Source of the DNA: Dermacentor variabilis
Taxonomy: Eukaryota; Arthropoda; Arachnida; Ixodida; Ixodidae
Reading direction: 5' to 3'
Length of the DNA stretch: 64,000 nucleotides
NCBI RefSeq assembly: GCF_050947875.1
Contig: NC_134568.1
Location: forward strand, 210,619,632 to 210,683,631
The translations under genes and the position numbers were made by a program. Position 1 is the first letter of the stretch. Every line of letters starts with the position of its first letter. Positions 11,500 through 21,097 of the stretch are shown here, piece by piece. The notes under the pieces were generated by a model. It did not search any database, was not told the DNA's origin, and saw only the letters and a list, made by a program, of their open reading frames with translations.

Positions 11500-12092
11500 T
11501 GTTGCGTACTCCAGGGTAGCGTACCGTACTGCTGCCGGGAAGTAGCGGCGCCTGCCTATCGAAGCTCGACCGACATTACTTATTGGGTAGCGTGGCGTTG
11601 TCGGCGGGCTGCAGGCATCCGGTAGATCATGGCGACCAAGCAGGGGCGAGACGATTTGCTAGTGCGAAACTTGCACGGTTTATTCAAAGGTAGTTGAAAG
11701 AAAATAAGAAAAGCATGAAGAATGAAGTATCAAGTATGAAGTATATCAAAAGTACATTTCGGAGCCCCTTAAATAGGCTCTCTACAAGTGTGGGCGGGAT
11801 CTTGCTTCCGCCGATGACACGTGACAGTCACGGAGAGAGGGCCCCTCCTCCTGCAATACCGAGCACGGGGAGGAGAAGTCCATCCTCTTTTCGACGAATC
11901 CGGGGAGAAGGTCGGGTGAATGACCTCTCCGGCGCCGTGGGGTCCGGCCAAAAGAAGGTGAAGGGGATGAGGTAAGCACACACGATGCCACGACCATGAG
12001 AGGAGGGGAAGGGGATGAGGTCGCCCGTGGGCTCTGGCTCAGGGTTGGGTGAATGACCTCTCGCCACGTGGTGTCAGACGCCAACCCTAACA
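11500..12092 (-). repeat. 3' LTR of Gmr1-type element (593 bp)
   Basis: The sequence repeats that of 16259-17033 with few changes. Relative to the other LTR it lacks extra internal tandem units. Both contain the purine-rich run around the ggatgaggtaagcacacacg motif and the same tgttgcgtactccagggtag end. Confidence 0.9.
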
Positions 12093-12615
12093 GCACCTCC
12101 GGCGGGGGAGGAAAATCCCGACGTGTAGGGGCCAGCAGCCGCTGTACGAGGGATCGGCGTTTCGGTATCAGGATTCCCCGTAGAGGTCACGAACCCTTCG
12201 TTCGTAGCAGGTAGATTCCGGGGAGTGGTCTTCCGTCCTCGTGGCGCTCTTGTGACTTTTCTCCTTAGTCCGGTCCGGTGAAATTGGTCTTTGCAAGCAG
12301 GTCTCGCAACTTTTCGTCTCCTGCGTGGGCAAGCAATGACCCCAGAACAGTGCCGGACCCACAACCACAAAGCAGCGAGCACAAGGCCAGTCTCCCCCAA
12401 GACACACCCGGCTTTTAACAAAAAAGAAAACCCGCTACACCTTTCCCATTTCCTACGCGCGTCCTCCCCCCCTTAACACTGAAAACAGCCATTTCTTGAA
12501 AGCGCTAAGACGTGGTTATTAAAATCAGCTAACAATCGGCTTCACTTCGGAAAAACATATGAATGCACAAAAAATATGCCACGGAAACCCGGATGAGCAT
12601 GAGGCTTTCGATACT
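12093..12615 (-). other. Non-coding 3' region of Gmr1-type element
   Basis: This 520-bp stretch lies between the end of pol and the 3' LTR. I see no conserved protein. Overlapping minus-strand open frames here (for example 12074-12421) have no domain. It should contain the polypurine tract; ggaggtgc abuts the LTR but is a poor tract. Confidence 0.6.
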
Positions 12616-14331
12616 CTAGGGGCAACGACTTAAACCGTCGGCATTGCCGTTAAGCTTACCCTCCTTGTAGCGAATAACGAAGGTGTACTGTTGAAGAGCC
12701 AAGCTCCAGCGCAAAAGTCGACCGTTTTTCGTAGACATGGACTGCAGCCATGTGAGGGGGCAGTGGTCAGTCTCTATGGTGAATCTTGAGCCAGCGATAT
12801 AGCAAGCTAGCTTCTGTACCGTCCAAACTACGCAGGCGCATTCCTTTTCTGATGCACTGTATGCTACCTCACGAACTGAAAGCTTTCTACTGGCGTACAG
12901 TACAGTATGTTCGTTCTCGTCATCTTTCTTTTGACTGAGCACCACCCCCATACCCCTGTCACTGGCATCGCACTGAAGAATGAATGGCTTAGAGTAGTCG
13001 GGCGCGTTCAGCACTGGCTGACTCGTTAGTGCGTTCTTCAGCATACTAAAAGCCTTTTCTTTTGCGTCATCCCACTTTACCGTTTGTGGTTCTGTTTTTC
13101 TGAGAGCATCCGTTAAAGGAGTCGCAATCTCGGAATACCGCGGAATATATCTTTGGTAATAACCCGCCAAGCCAAGGAATGATCTGATGTCCCGCTTGGT
13201 GCGTGGTTGCGGGAAGTTGTCTATCGCGGTCACTTTAACCTCGGAAGGCCGACGATGGCCTTGCCCTATTACATGACCTAGATAAGCTACCTCCGCGCGC
13301 CCTAATTGGCATTTGGGAGCCTTAACAGTTAAGTTGGCCTCTCGTAGCCGACACAACACGGTTCGCAGGTGTTGCATATGGTCCGCCCATGATGAAGAAA
13401 AGATAGCTATGTCATCGAGATAGGGAAGTGCAAAGTCCTCCATTCCTCGTAGCACCTGGTCCATAAGGCTAGAGAAGCAATATGGCGCATTCTTCAATCC
13501 AAAACTCAGGACTTTCGGACGAAAGGTTCCCATCGGGGAAATAAACGCTGCAAGCCTGCTTGCCCTCTCGGTCAACGGAACCTGCCAATACCCTCTGACT
13601 AAATCGAGCGTAGAGATGAAAGTTGCACTGCTCACCTTTTCAAGCCTTTCCTCGATATGCGGTATTGGATAAGTCTGGTCCTTCGTGTATAAATTGAGCC
13701 TGCGGTAGTCGATACATGGCCGCGGCTCTTTTCCTGGGACCTCAACCAAGATAAGAGGCGAGGAATAATCACTCTCTCCTGGCTCGATTACACCTAGCTC
13801 TAACATCTTGTTTATTTCAGCGGTCATGACTTCACGTTGACGAGGCGAAACGCGATAAGCTTTCGAACGAACAGGGTCCGAGGAGGTTAACTCGATATCG
13901 TGAACGATCGCAGTTGTCCTGCCCGGTGTATCTGAAAATACGTCTTTAAATTCAAACACGATTTCCCTCAGCTCGGCCCTCTGAATGGGATTCAACTCCG
14001 CCTGTTCTACTAACTTATCAATGGTCTCGTGAATGTCTTTTGTCTCCGTCACGGCTGTTACCTCAGCAAAGTCGACAGGCATTTCCTCAGATTGGTTATT
14101 CAAAGAGGGTTTCACGATCATTCGCTTTTCCGCAACTTCAAAGCGTCGCGTGCGAGCCGTCCTGTCATAGTAATGCTCAGCATTGTTTTGTGCTTTACGC
14201 ATTTCCTGCTCAGTAATCATTGTGGCAGGGCTTACGTTTAACAACTTTCTCCTACATTCTGCCTCTCGCGACATTTCAGGCTCCGCTGCTTTCCTGGTTT
14301 TTTTCATTAGCTGGCGTACTTTCCGCCTCAT
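12616..14331 (-). CDS. pol: Gmr1-type pol: integrase C-terminal remnant, RT, RNase H
   Basis: A 571-codon open frame. Residues ~45-80 (AQNNAEHYYDRTARTRRFEV...) match the C-terminal end of a gypsy integrase. RT follows: PGESDYSSPLILV near 185, CIDYRRLN near 206, catalytic D243 in STLD, FGLKNAP near 277, and YLDD at 304-307. RNase H has CDASDRG (D455), E495/E497 and ETDH (D522). The frame ends NADGLSR, the usual RNase H end, and no integrase follows. All catalytic residues of RT and RNase H are present. The ATG at 14331 lies within the end of gag; pol is in a +1 frame relative to gag with a 56-nt overlap. The start is therefore formal: translation may depend on a frameshift or be lost. Confidence 0.87.
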   Translation of the reverse strand: MRRKVRQLMKKTRKAAEPEMSREAECRRKLLNVSPATMITEQEMRKAQNNAEHYYDRTARTRRFEVAEKRMIVKPSLNNQSEEMPVDFAEVTAVTETKDIHETIDKLVEQAELNPIQRAELREIVFEFKDVFSDTPGRTTAIVHDIELTSSDPVRSKAYRVSPRQREVMTAEINKMLELGVIEPGESDYSSPLILVEVPGKEPRPCIDYRRLNLYTKDQTYPIPHIEERLEKVSSATFISTLDLVRGYWQVPLTERASRLAAFISPMGTFRPKVLSFGLKNAPYCFSSLMDQVLRGMEDFALPYLDDIAIFSSSWADHMQHLRTVLCRLREANLTVKAPKCQLGRAEVAYLGHVIGQGHRRPSEVKVTAIDNFPQPRTKRDIRSFLGLAGYYQRYIPRYSEIATPLTDALRKTEPQTVKWDDAKEKAFSMLKNALTSQPVLNAPDYSKPFILQCDASDRGMGVVLSQKKDDENEHTVLYASRKLSVREVAYSASEKECACVVWTVQKLACYIAGSRFTIETDHCPLTWLQSMSTKNGRLLRWSLALQQYTFVIRYKEGKLNGNADGLSRCP

Positions 14332-15979
14332 CCCCTATAGGGCTATCCTGTTCAGTACTGATTGACGAATCAGCTGTCAAACCTGTTTGTTTCACCACTG
14401 GACATTCATACACTGCTTTGGCCGCGAGCTCCTTTACCTTGGAACGAGTCAGGGCTTGCACTGTTCCCTCACTAAACCCGATTCCCTTGCGTCGTAGGAA
14501 ATCCTCTGATTTGTTAGAAAACAAATACGGATACTGTGGCGGAAGATGTACCGAGACGGCGGCTTCAGTGTCCAGTACTCCGAAAGGGTCTTCAATACGA
14601 ATTTTGGCCACCGGGAGACAAACACTGGAGGCCTCTACGGCTTGCCTTATCGAAGCACATTCCCCCGTGAACTGGCCTGCCTCTACGTACGACGGATGCA
14701 CTACGTCCATTGTGGCTGCCGAGTCGCGAAGCACTCTACACGGTTTGCCGTTTACCACGAGGTCTCGAATGTACGGTTCGAGCAAGTTCAGATTCTCTGC
14801 GTTACTACTTAGTGACATCAACACTAGTTTGGGATTTCTGCATCCCGCGGAGGTATGCCCCGTTTGCCGGCAGTTGTAGCAAACTACTGGTTTCTTAGCC
14901 TCGAAAGCCTTTTTCTTTTGCTTTTCTGCCCTCTGTTCGGGTGACTCCTTTTCTCCTTCGCGGTCCTCGTCACTACTTTTCCCTGAATCTGATCTTTCCT
15001 TTGTTTTATACCGACTCGACTTTGACCATCGTTTTGGCTTGTCGGGTCTGCATTTATTCATCTCCTCCTTAGGAGCTTCGCTGCCTTCGTCCGCACGGCG
15101 AGTTACGTACTCCTCAGCGAGATCGGCCGCTCTCGTGATAGTGTCTACGCCTGGCCTATCCTGAACCCAATGCTTGATGTTTACTGGCAGCCGGCGGTAG
15201 AACTGTTCTAAGGCAACGCACTGCATTGTCTTTTCGGCATCTCCGAGTGCACCCTCTTCTCTGAGCCATTCCTTCAGGTTTACCTCCAAGCTGTATGCAA
15301 AATTTGAATATGACTCACTTTTGGTCTTCTCGACTTCCCTGAACTTTCGCCTGAATGCTTCAGCTGATAATCTATACTTTTTAAGCAGATTTGCTTTGAC
15401 TTCATCGAAGTCCTCTGCTTCTTCTTTCACCATGCGGGCGATAATATCAGCTACCTCACGTGGCAGTAACGTAAGCAAGCGTTGCGGCCACGTGTTTCTC
15501 GCGAATTTTGCCTTCTCACACGTGCGTTCAAACTGTACCAGAAAAAGACCTATGTCCCCTCTTACTGCGTAAGGTGCCATGAAGTCTGTCATTCTGCGTT
15601 CATTTTCGCGTGCCTCTGTGCTAGGTCTTAAAGAATTTTGTGCTTTCAAGAGCTCAATCTCTAGGCGCTTCATTTCGAGGTCGCGCTCTTCTTTGGCCTC
15701 ACGTGCGGCTCGCTCTTCTTTTGCCTCACGTGCAGCCCACTCGCGCTCCTCTTTTTCCTCTAGGCGCTTACGCTCTTCTTTTTCCTCTCTCTCGAGGCGC
15801 TTGCGCTCTTCTTCTTTTTCTTTAATGCTCTCGAGGCATTCCGTCAGTTCCTCGTCGTCTGCCCCGGTCGCTTCGATCGCCTCAATGATCTCCGGCTTTC
15901 TCTTTGATTCGGCAATTTGGAGGCCCAACTCTTTGGCCAAGCTCAACAATTCCGGCTTCTTTATTGCCTTCAAGTTCAT
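14276..15979 (-). CDS. gag: Gmr1-type gag with SCAN-like domain, zinc knuckle and protease
   Basis: A 567-codon open frame. Residues 1-37 form a short SAP-like helical motif. Residues 50-115 are a strongly charged E/K/R coiled coil. Residues ~140-296 (FLVQFERTCEKAKF..., LLTLLPREVADII, FYRRLPVNIKHWV, AADLAEEYV) resemble the SCAN domain, which is known to derive from a Gmr1-like gag capsid. One CCHC knuckle, CYNCRQTGHTSAGC, lies at 367-380. A retropepsin-like region at ~405-500 has DSAAT at 419-423 in place of the usual D-T/S-G-A. The last ~40 residues look unrelated to a gypsy polyprotein, suggesting that a deletion joint lies near here. Gag forms the particle. Confidence 0.85.
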   Translation of the reverse strand: MNLKAIKKPELLSLAKELGLQIAESKRKPEIIEAIEATGADDEELTECLESIKEKEEERKRLEREEKEERKRLEEKEEREWAAREAKEERAAREAKEERDLEMKRLEIELLKAQNSLRPSTEARENERRMTDFMAPYAVRGDIGLFLVQFERTCEKAKFARNTWPQRLLTLLPREVADIIARMVKEEAEDFDEVKANLLKKYRLSAEAFRRKFREVEKTKSESYSNFAYSLEVNLKEWLREEGALGDAEKTMQCVALEQFYRRLPVNIKHWVQDRPGVDTITRAADLAEEYVTRRADEGSEAPKEEMNKCRPDKPKRWSKSSRYKTKERSDSGKSSDEDREGEKESPEQRAEKQKKKAFEAKKPVVCYNCRQTGHTSAGCRNPKLVLMSLSSNAENLNLLEPYIRDLVVNGKPCRVLRDSAATMDVVHPSYVEAGQFTGECASIRQAVEASSVCLPVAKIRIEDPFGVLDTEAAVSVHLPPQYPYLFSNKSEDFLRRKGIGFSEGTVQALTRSKVKELAAKAVYECPVVKQTGLTADSSISTEQDSPIGDEAESTPANEKNQESSGA

Positions 15980-16258
15980 GGCTGCCCTTAGTGCTGCTAA
16001 ACCTTCACTCTATACAACCTTGACGTACTCAAACTTCCGTCAACGGATTAAAGAAAAATCACTGCTATGTACTTTCCAGAAAATACGTAAAAGCCAAGTG
16101 ATATCTCAGTGAAGAAAAGCCGTGCACTCACCATATGCAGTCATGATCCAGACACCTTCCTTCCGAACGTTGTTGCCAGGACGAAGAGGCTACGATTTCG
16201 TAGTTGTCGTCCAAGTTGGGGTCTCCAGGATTCCGTATACCAATCGCTGCCAGCCAGT
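15980..16258 (-). other. Leader of Gmr1-type element with primer-binding site
   Basis: This is the 5' leader between the LTR and gag on the minus strand. Two bases after the LTR end comes a TGGCTGGCAGCGATTGG stretch (about 16240-16256, minus), which starts with TGG as a tRNA 3'-end complement should and is the probable primer-binding site. Confidence 0.6.
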
Positions 16259-17033
16259 TGTTGCGTACTCCAGGGTAGCGTACCGTACTGCTGCCGGGAA
16301 GTAGCGGCGCCTCCCTATCGAAGCTCGAACGACATTACTTATTGGGTAGCGTGGCGTTGCCGGCGGGCTGCAGGCATCCGGTAGATCATGGCGACCAAGC
16401 AGGGGCGAGACGATTTACTAGTGTGAACCTTGCACGGTCTGTTCAAAGGTAGTTGAAAGAAAATAAGAAAAGCATGAAGAATGAAGTATCAAGTATGAAG
16501 TATATCAAAAGTACATTTCGGAGCCCCTTAAATAGGCTCTCTACAAGTGTGGGCGGGATCTTGCTTCCGCCGATGACACGTGACAGGCACGGAGAGAGGG
16601 CCCCTCCTCCTGCAATACCGAGCACGGGGAGGAGAAGTCGATCCTCTTTTCGACGAATCTGGGGAGAAGGTCGGGTGAATGACCTCTCCGGCGCCGTGGG
16701 GTCCGGCCAAGAGAAGCTGAAGGGGTTGAGGTAAGCACACACGATGCCACGACCATGAGAGGAGGGGAAGGGGATGAGGTCGCCCGTGGGCTCCGGCTCA
16801 TGGGGTTGGGTGAATGACCTCTCCGGCGCCGTGGGGTCCGGCCACGAGAAGGTGAAGGGGATGAGGTAAGCACACACGATGCCACGACCATGAGAGGAGG
16901 GGAAGGGGATGAGGTCGCCCGTGGGCTCTAGCTCAGGGGTAGGGTGAATGACCTCTCCGGCGCCCGTGGGCTCCGGCTCAGGTGGTAGGGTGAATGACCT
17001 CTCGCCACGTGGTGTCAGACGCCAACCCTAACA
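16259..17033 (-). repeat. 5' LTR of Gmr1-type element (775 bp, internally expanded)
   Basis: Same LTR as 11500-12092 but ~180 bp longer. The extra length comes from tandem repetition of a unit (gggtgaatgacctctccggcg ... gtgggctccggctca) at about 16670-16995: one extra full unit of roughly 135 bp and a shorter partial unit. As both LTRs are copied from one template at integration, the expansion or contraction happened during or after insertion. Confidence 0.85.
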
Positions 17034-17280
17034 CTGGGCATGCCCGAACACACTGCACCCCATCCTCAACCCCACACCCGAAAAGTGGGAGGCCGTGCTC
17101 TCCAATTCGGGCCCGCACGGCCAGCAACAGCTGTGCGGTGGACGTGGCAGGCAGCCAAAGCCGCCGGAGTCCTGGAATGAGCCACCCCCCCCCCTGGGAC
17201 GCAGGCTACAACATAGAAAAAACAAGCAAGCCCGTATTTTTTTCATTTTTCTTGAATAAATCACCGTCTATGTTCCACTT
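17034..17280 (+). pseudogene. LINE ORF2 C-terminal end, beyond the gypsy insertion
   Basis: Reading directly from the duplicated ctgg, the frame continues the LINE C-terminus: a PNPTPEKWEAVLSNSGP stretch followed by a basic, alanine/glutamine-rich tail and a stop. The usual LINE 3' end follows, with aataaa at 17254-17259. This fits the I-clade element interrupted at 11499. Confidence 0.75.
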
Positions 17281-17426
17281 TTCAATTAACCCCTTTCAGG
17301 CCAACTTAGGTCCCTGTCTGTGTCACTAGGTATGTGTCTTCTTCAACGCAGAAAAAAAATATCCTGTAAAATTTTCAAATGCTGGGCGGTATCAAACCCA
17401 CGTCATATATTCAGAGAATATTGTCT

Positions 17427-17474
<48 letters not shown>

Positions 17475-18620
17475 CTATACTCGCCACGCGCGAACTTCAC
17501 CGCGGCGCCGCGAGGTAGAGGTCTGGAAAAAAAGAACATTCTAGAGTATAGAGGATGTCATAAAAGTGAATTCGACTGCCGCCAGCTTACTGAGAAACCG
17601 GTTAATGTTAGCATGTGGCGGAGAACAAGGAGCGCCCTCTCTTCCAGCGGCCTTAATTTACACGGCCAATTTGGCATAAAGATGTTGGCCAACGTCTTAG
17701 CAACTTGAGTGAGAGATTATGAGATCGTTACTCAACCAACGACAACATTTTATTTAGTCCGAAGCAGCAAGTTTTAGTGCGTTAGCATTCTTAAGGTACC
17801 TCACGCACTTTCCGGAAGCCAACTATTTATCTGTTTGTATCTTTGTATCTAACCGTTTTCCCGCCTACCTGGGTCACTGGGTGGTGCATGGTCGAACGGG
17901 TAGCGCATCGGGCTGCTGTGCTGAACGAATAGGGTTCGAAACCAACCAACGGACCGACTTGGGTCACTGAGTGTGTGGCAATGTGTACATACGTGCCACT
18001 CTTCAACGAACCCCTTTCACACCGACATGGGTCACTGTAGATGCCGAACAGAATCGGTACTGCTTTTGGAAGACACTGTTTGACGTCGACTTGGAGCACT
18101 GGGTATGTGGCACTCGGTCTGTGCTGGTCTTCAATTAACTTCTTTAATGCCAACTTGGGTCACTGGATACGTACCAGCAGGTGTGTGCCGTTCTTCAATG
18201 AACATCTTTGACGTCAGCTTGGGTAATCAGTTATTTGCCATTGGGAATGTGACGCCCTATGATGACGAAAGGACCCCTTAAACGTATCCAATGCTGTGTG
18301 GAATTGAACCCGCGTCACAAGGGTTCCTCAAGGACAGCAACCCGACGCATTGGGAGTCTGCGCCCCAATCGCACTGCGTATGTGCCGCTTTTCAATGAAC
18401 GCCCTTCACGCCCGCGCTTTATCGAACTGCTCCATGAATACGCTGGCTATGCGCCGGTCTTCAATGATCTTCTCGCCAGCTTGGGTCGCTGCGTGTCTGC
18501 CACTGAGCGTGTCGCAAGCAAAGGAACAATTATCAGTTTTTGCACGCACCGGCGCGCCATGCTTCTCGTCTCCGAGGCCACGCGCGGATTTCTCGACAGT
18601 GCCACTAGATGATGCAGCGT
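17281..18620 (+). repeat. Diverged tandem/dispersed units with tRNA-like promoters
   Basis: A motif of about 60-75 bp recurs in degenerate form: a cttcaa(c/t)gaacccctttca segment followed by gac(t/a)tgggtcactgggt. Instances lie near 17268, 17862, 17958, 18002, 18085, 18132, 18195, 18395 and 18455. The part 17885-17940 also has an A-box-like gtagcgcatcggg and a B-box-like gggttcgaaacc, so a tRNA-derived SINE is part of the array. An (AT)n microsatellite is at 17427-17472. No protein-coding gene is seen. Confidence 0.6.
17427..17472. repeat. (AT)n microsatellite
   Basis: About 23 dinucleotide units, uninterrupted. Confidence 0.97.
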
Positions 18621-19010
18621 GTCTAGAAAGAACAGGGGGGTGCCTCGATGTCAGCGCCGCCTCCCGCCGCACAGGATGGCGACACCCTTTGGCCAGGCCC
18701 GCGCCGTACCTCCGCCTGTGTCGGAGATGTTGACGTGGCCATACATGTGCGGGCATTAGTCAGTGCGGCGCAGTCGTGTTGCCTGGTGTTTGTAACTTCG
18801 GCGGTGTTGCGCACGTGTTCGATAAGTTGACTTTTCGGGCTCGCGACGTGAGATGAAAGGTACATGACCAGGTTCATAGCTAAAAATACTCTGTCATGGC
18901 CGCTTGCTGCGCTCCTTTGTGTACCAGCTCAACGGAAAACTCAGTGCCCGTCCACTCTGTGAAGAAGGATGACCAGAGAAGCTTTGTATGTGGGCCCCTT
19001 AATTTGCAAA
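18621..19010. other. Unidentified DNA
   Basis: Nothing recognised; overlapping open frames on both strands lack domains. Confidence 0.35.
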
Positions 19011-19013
19011 CTG

Positions 19014-19390
19014 CACCTCCGCCGAGGGTCGGCCCGGCATTGCACTACCTTCGGGATCGGCCCGCGTATGGGGAATGCTTAACGCCTGCTTCACCTCCGC
19101 CGCGGGTCGGCCCAGCATTGCACTATCTTCGGGATCGGCCCACGTATGGGGAGTGCTAAACGTCCGCTTCACCTCCGCCGCGGGTCGGGCCGGTATTGTA
19201 CTATCTTCGGGATCGGCCCACGTATGGGGAGTGCTTAACGCCTGCTTCACCTCCACCGCGGGTCGGCGCGGCACTGCGCTATCTTCGGGATCGGCCCACG
19301 CATGGGGAGTGCTTAACACCTGCTTCACCTCCACCGCGGGTCGGGACGGTATTGTACTATCTCCGGGATCAGCCCACGTATGAGGAGTTT
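19014..19390. repeat. 78-bp tandem repeat, five units
   Basis: Units start with cacctccRccg at 19014, 19092, 19169, 19247 and 19326 (period 77-78). The conserved core is a gggatcggccca box followed by cgtatggggagtgcttaacgc. Because 78 is a multiple of three, long open frames run through the array on both strands; these are repeat artefacts rather than evidence of a gene. Confidence 0.92.
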
Positions 19391-21093
19391 TTTGCTTACA
19401 ACGACACGAAAATTTTCTTGGACCGTAGAGGTATAGACCTTTTCATCGGGCGAGAAGGATAGGGCGTGCGGAGAGCCTTTCCTCCTCTCTGGCTTGGGCG
19501 ATCCGGCGCGGCGCTGCTTGAAAGTATTGCTGCCGCGTGCTGCGGAACGATTTCGATATGTTTTAAATCGTACTTTGTGAAATTTACGCCATGTCCGTTC
19601 ATAAGGTCGTCAGGGAAGCCTTTCGGTGTATCGCTAACTACAGTAGGCGGAAATATGTCTTGGGGACGCAAAAATGTGACGCGCTTTATCAGCCGCGGTG
19701 TACGCACATTATCAGTCGCGGTGTGTGTACGTGTTGTGAATTATTTTGCTTATATCGGTTTTATTTCACCAAAGAAAACCGGTGTCCCTGTATTACCAGC
19801 ATTAAATGATAAATCAGCTCACTGTCTGATCGCTTGGCGTAGGGAGTAAAACAAAGCATAAGAGCGCATGCTCGTGCACGGCCAACCTAAGGCAACCACG
19901 AAACATCTAAGCGGCAGGCGCTATGAAATATTTGTGATGCACCGGCATCGTTTTCGCGTATTTCAAGTCTAGTAGGCTTGAAATTACTATATGTTACGCT
20001 AGCCTTCCTGCATGAGGCCGATGGCGCTGCTCAACACAGCGATCACTGCGGTTGGTGAACCGCAGCACGATACAATTGATGTAAGCTGTGCGCTTCGGCA
20101 TTGCCTTTTTGGCATGTATACAGCCATAATATATGAGAGGGATCGCATAAAAAGAATAGGATGGCTATTTTTGAGGACAAAATTTTCGTAATACGTGTGA
20201 GTGTGTCGTAGAGAACGGAATGAACACAACCGAAAAAGAATTCGGTTATGATCCTCTTTCTAAAAAAAATAAAGAAACAAGAGAAAACGGGCTAACGCCG
20301 CAATACTACCTCGCATAGTCACGCCGCACAACGTTTATAGACATATAACCGCTGATGCCGTATGCTTAGGCCATGCGGTATATAGAACAAAGATATATGT
20401 AATCCAGCACCTACCACTGCTTAGGACGCTCGCGCAGTTCGTAAACAGTCCCTTTGCTGGACAAGCTTAACTCAGACTGTAAGGTATGCTGCTATTACTT
20501 GCCAAAACTATTTTATTCAGGGGCGGAAACCTCATCCATCGAACCAAGTAGTCACGCAATGTAACCTGCAGCGAACAGTTTGAACGCTTGTCAAAGTATA
20601 ACATCACAGCTCCTATCGTAGCAGAGCGGTACCCACGCTGTTGCGATCGTCGCGTATGTTTTATGGCTCCTAAACCGCAGCTTAGAAATAGATGGTAATA
20701 CTGCAGTAAGGTCGCATTAGTTAATGGAACATTCAGAAATACACAGCTGATCTCTGAGGCTGATTGTAGGCTCAATTATGCACGCACACATCTCGCTGCG
20801 TGTTCCGTCCACCTCAACGCCAGCAGAAACTCCGGCCATGACGCCTTAAACTACTCCATCACGTCTCACAGAACCGTTTACCCCGTAGAAGACGCACGTC
20901 ATACTAAACAGACCGCACGACCGCGAAAACAAACGCCAGAACCTAACGCCGAGCGTATACCTGCCATGCAAAACACTGCTTTCACCCAAGCCAGTATGGC
21001 GCTGCTCATAGGCGGCGCCACTGCGCTCACACTATGGCGGCGCCTACGACAAAACGGTGTATACAGCTTTGCTGTAAAAACGACACCTATGCC
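19391..21093. other. Intergenic DNA without recognised genes
   Basis: No gene is seen. A 127-codon frame at 19466-19849 (+) has no known domain. Near 20990-21060 a ggcggcgcc-rich palindromic stretch suggests another dispersed repeat. Confidence 0.35.
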
Positions 21094-21097
21094 TTAA

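Larger units (their letters stand above)
11500..17033 (-). mobile_element. Gmr1-type Ty3/gypsy LTR retrotransposon, integrase-deleted
   Basis: Two LTRs (11500-12092 and 16259-17033) begin with TGTTAGGG and end with CA on the minus strand and enclose gag-protease and RT-RNase H frames read right to left. The tetramer ctgg occurs directly on both outer sides (11496-11499 and 17034-17037), a target-site duplication. The interrupted host is the 3' end of an I-clade LINE. An integrase C-terminal remnant precedes the RT, which fits the gag-PR-IN-RT-RH order known for Gmr1-like elements. The integrase zinc finger and catalytic core are missing. Gag and pol frames are otherwise long and open, so the copy is comparatively young. 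Confidence 0.88.
7590..17280 (+). mobile_element. I-clade non-LTR retrotransposon (LINE), split by a gypsy insertion
   Basis: In order, the pieces are: a Gag-like ORF1 with zinc-knuckle cysteines (7590-8130), an RT N-terminal region (8430-9270), the RT core after a ~430-bp insertion (9700-10400), the thumb (10400-10850), an RNase H start with the YTDAATHAHG motif at about 10960, and a C-terminal cysteine region at 11400-11499. The last C-terminal residues resume at 17034 after the Gmr1-type gypsy element. RNase H after the RT marks the I clade. Most of the AP endonuclease that should precede the RT is absent. An aataaa at 17254-17259 is the likely 3' end. Many frameshifts and stops; inactive. 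Confidence 0.82.

Noticed and set aside
14293..14310. An A-AAA-AAC slippery heptamer in the gag/pol overlap of the Gmr1-type element
   Set aside because: It is in register for gag, but pol lies in the +1 frame, so a -1 slip would not reach it.
15579..16112. A 177-codon serine/arginine-rich frame on the plus strand
   Set aside because: It is the antisense of the gag coiled coil; the composition is a by-product of E/K/R codons.
18999..19383. Several 100-residue open frames on both strands
   Set aside because: They are produced by the 78-bp tandem repeat and overlap in different frames.
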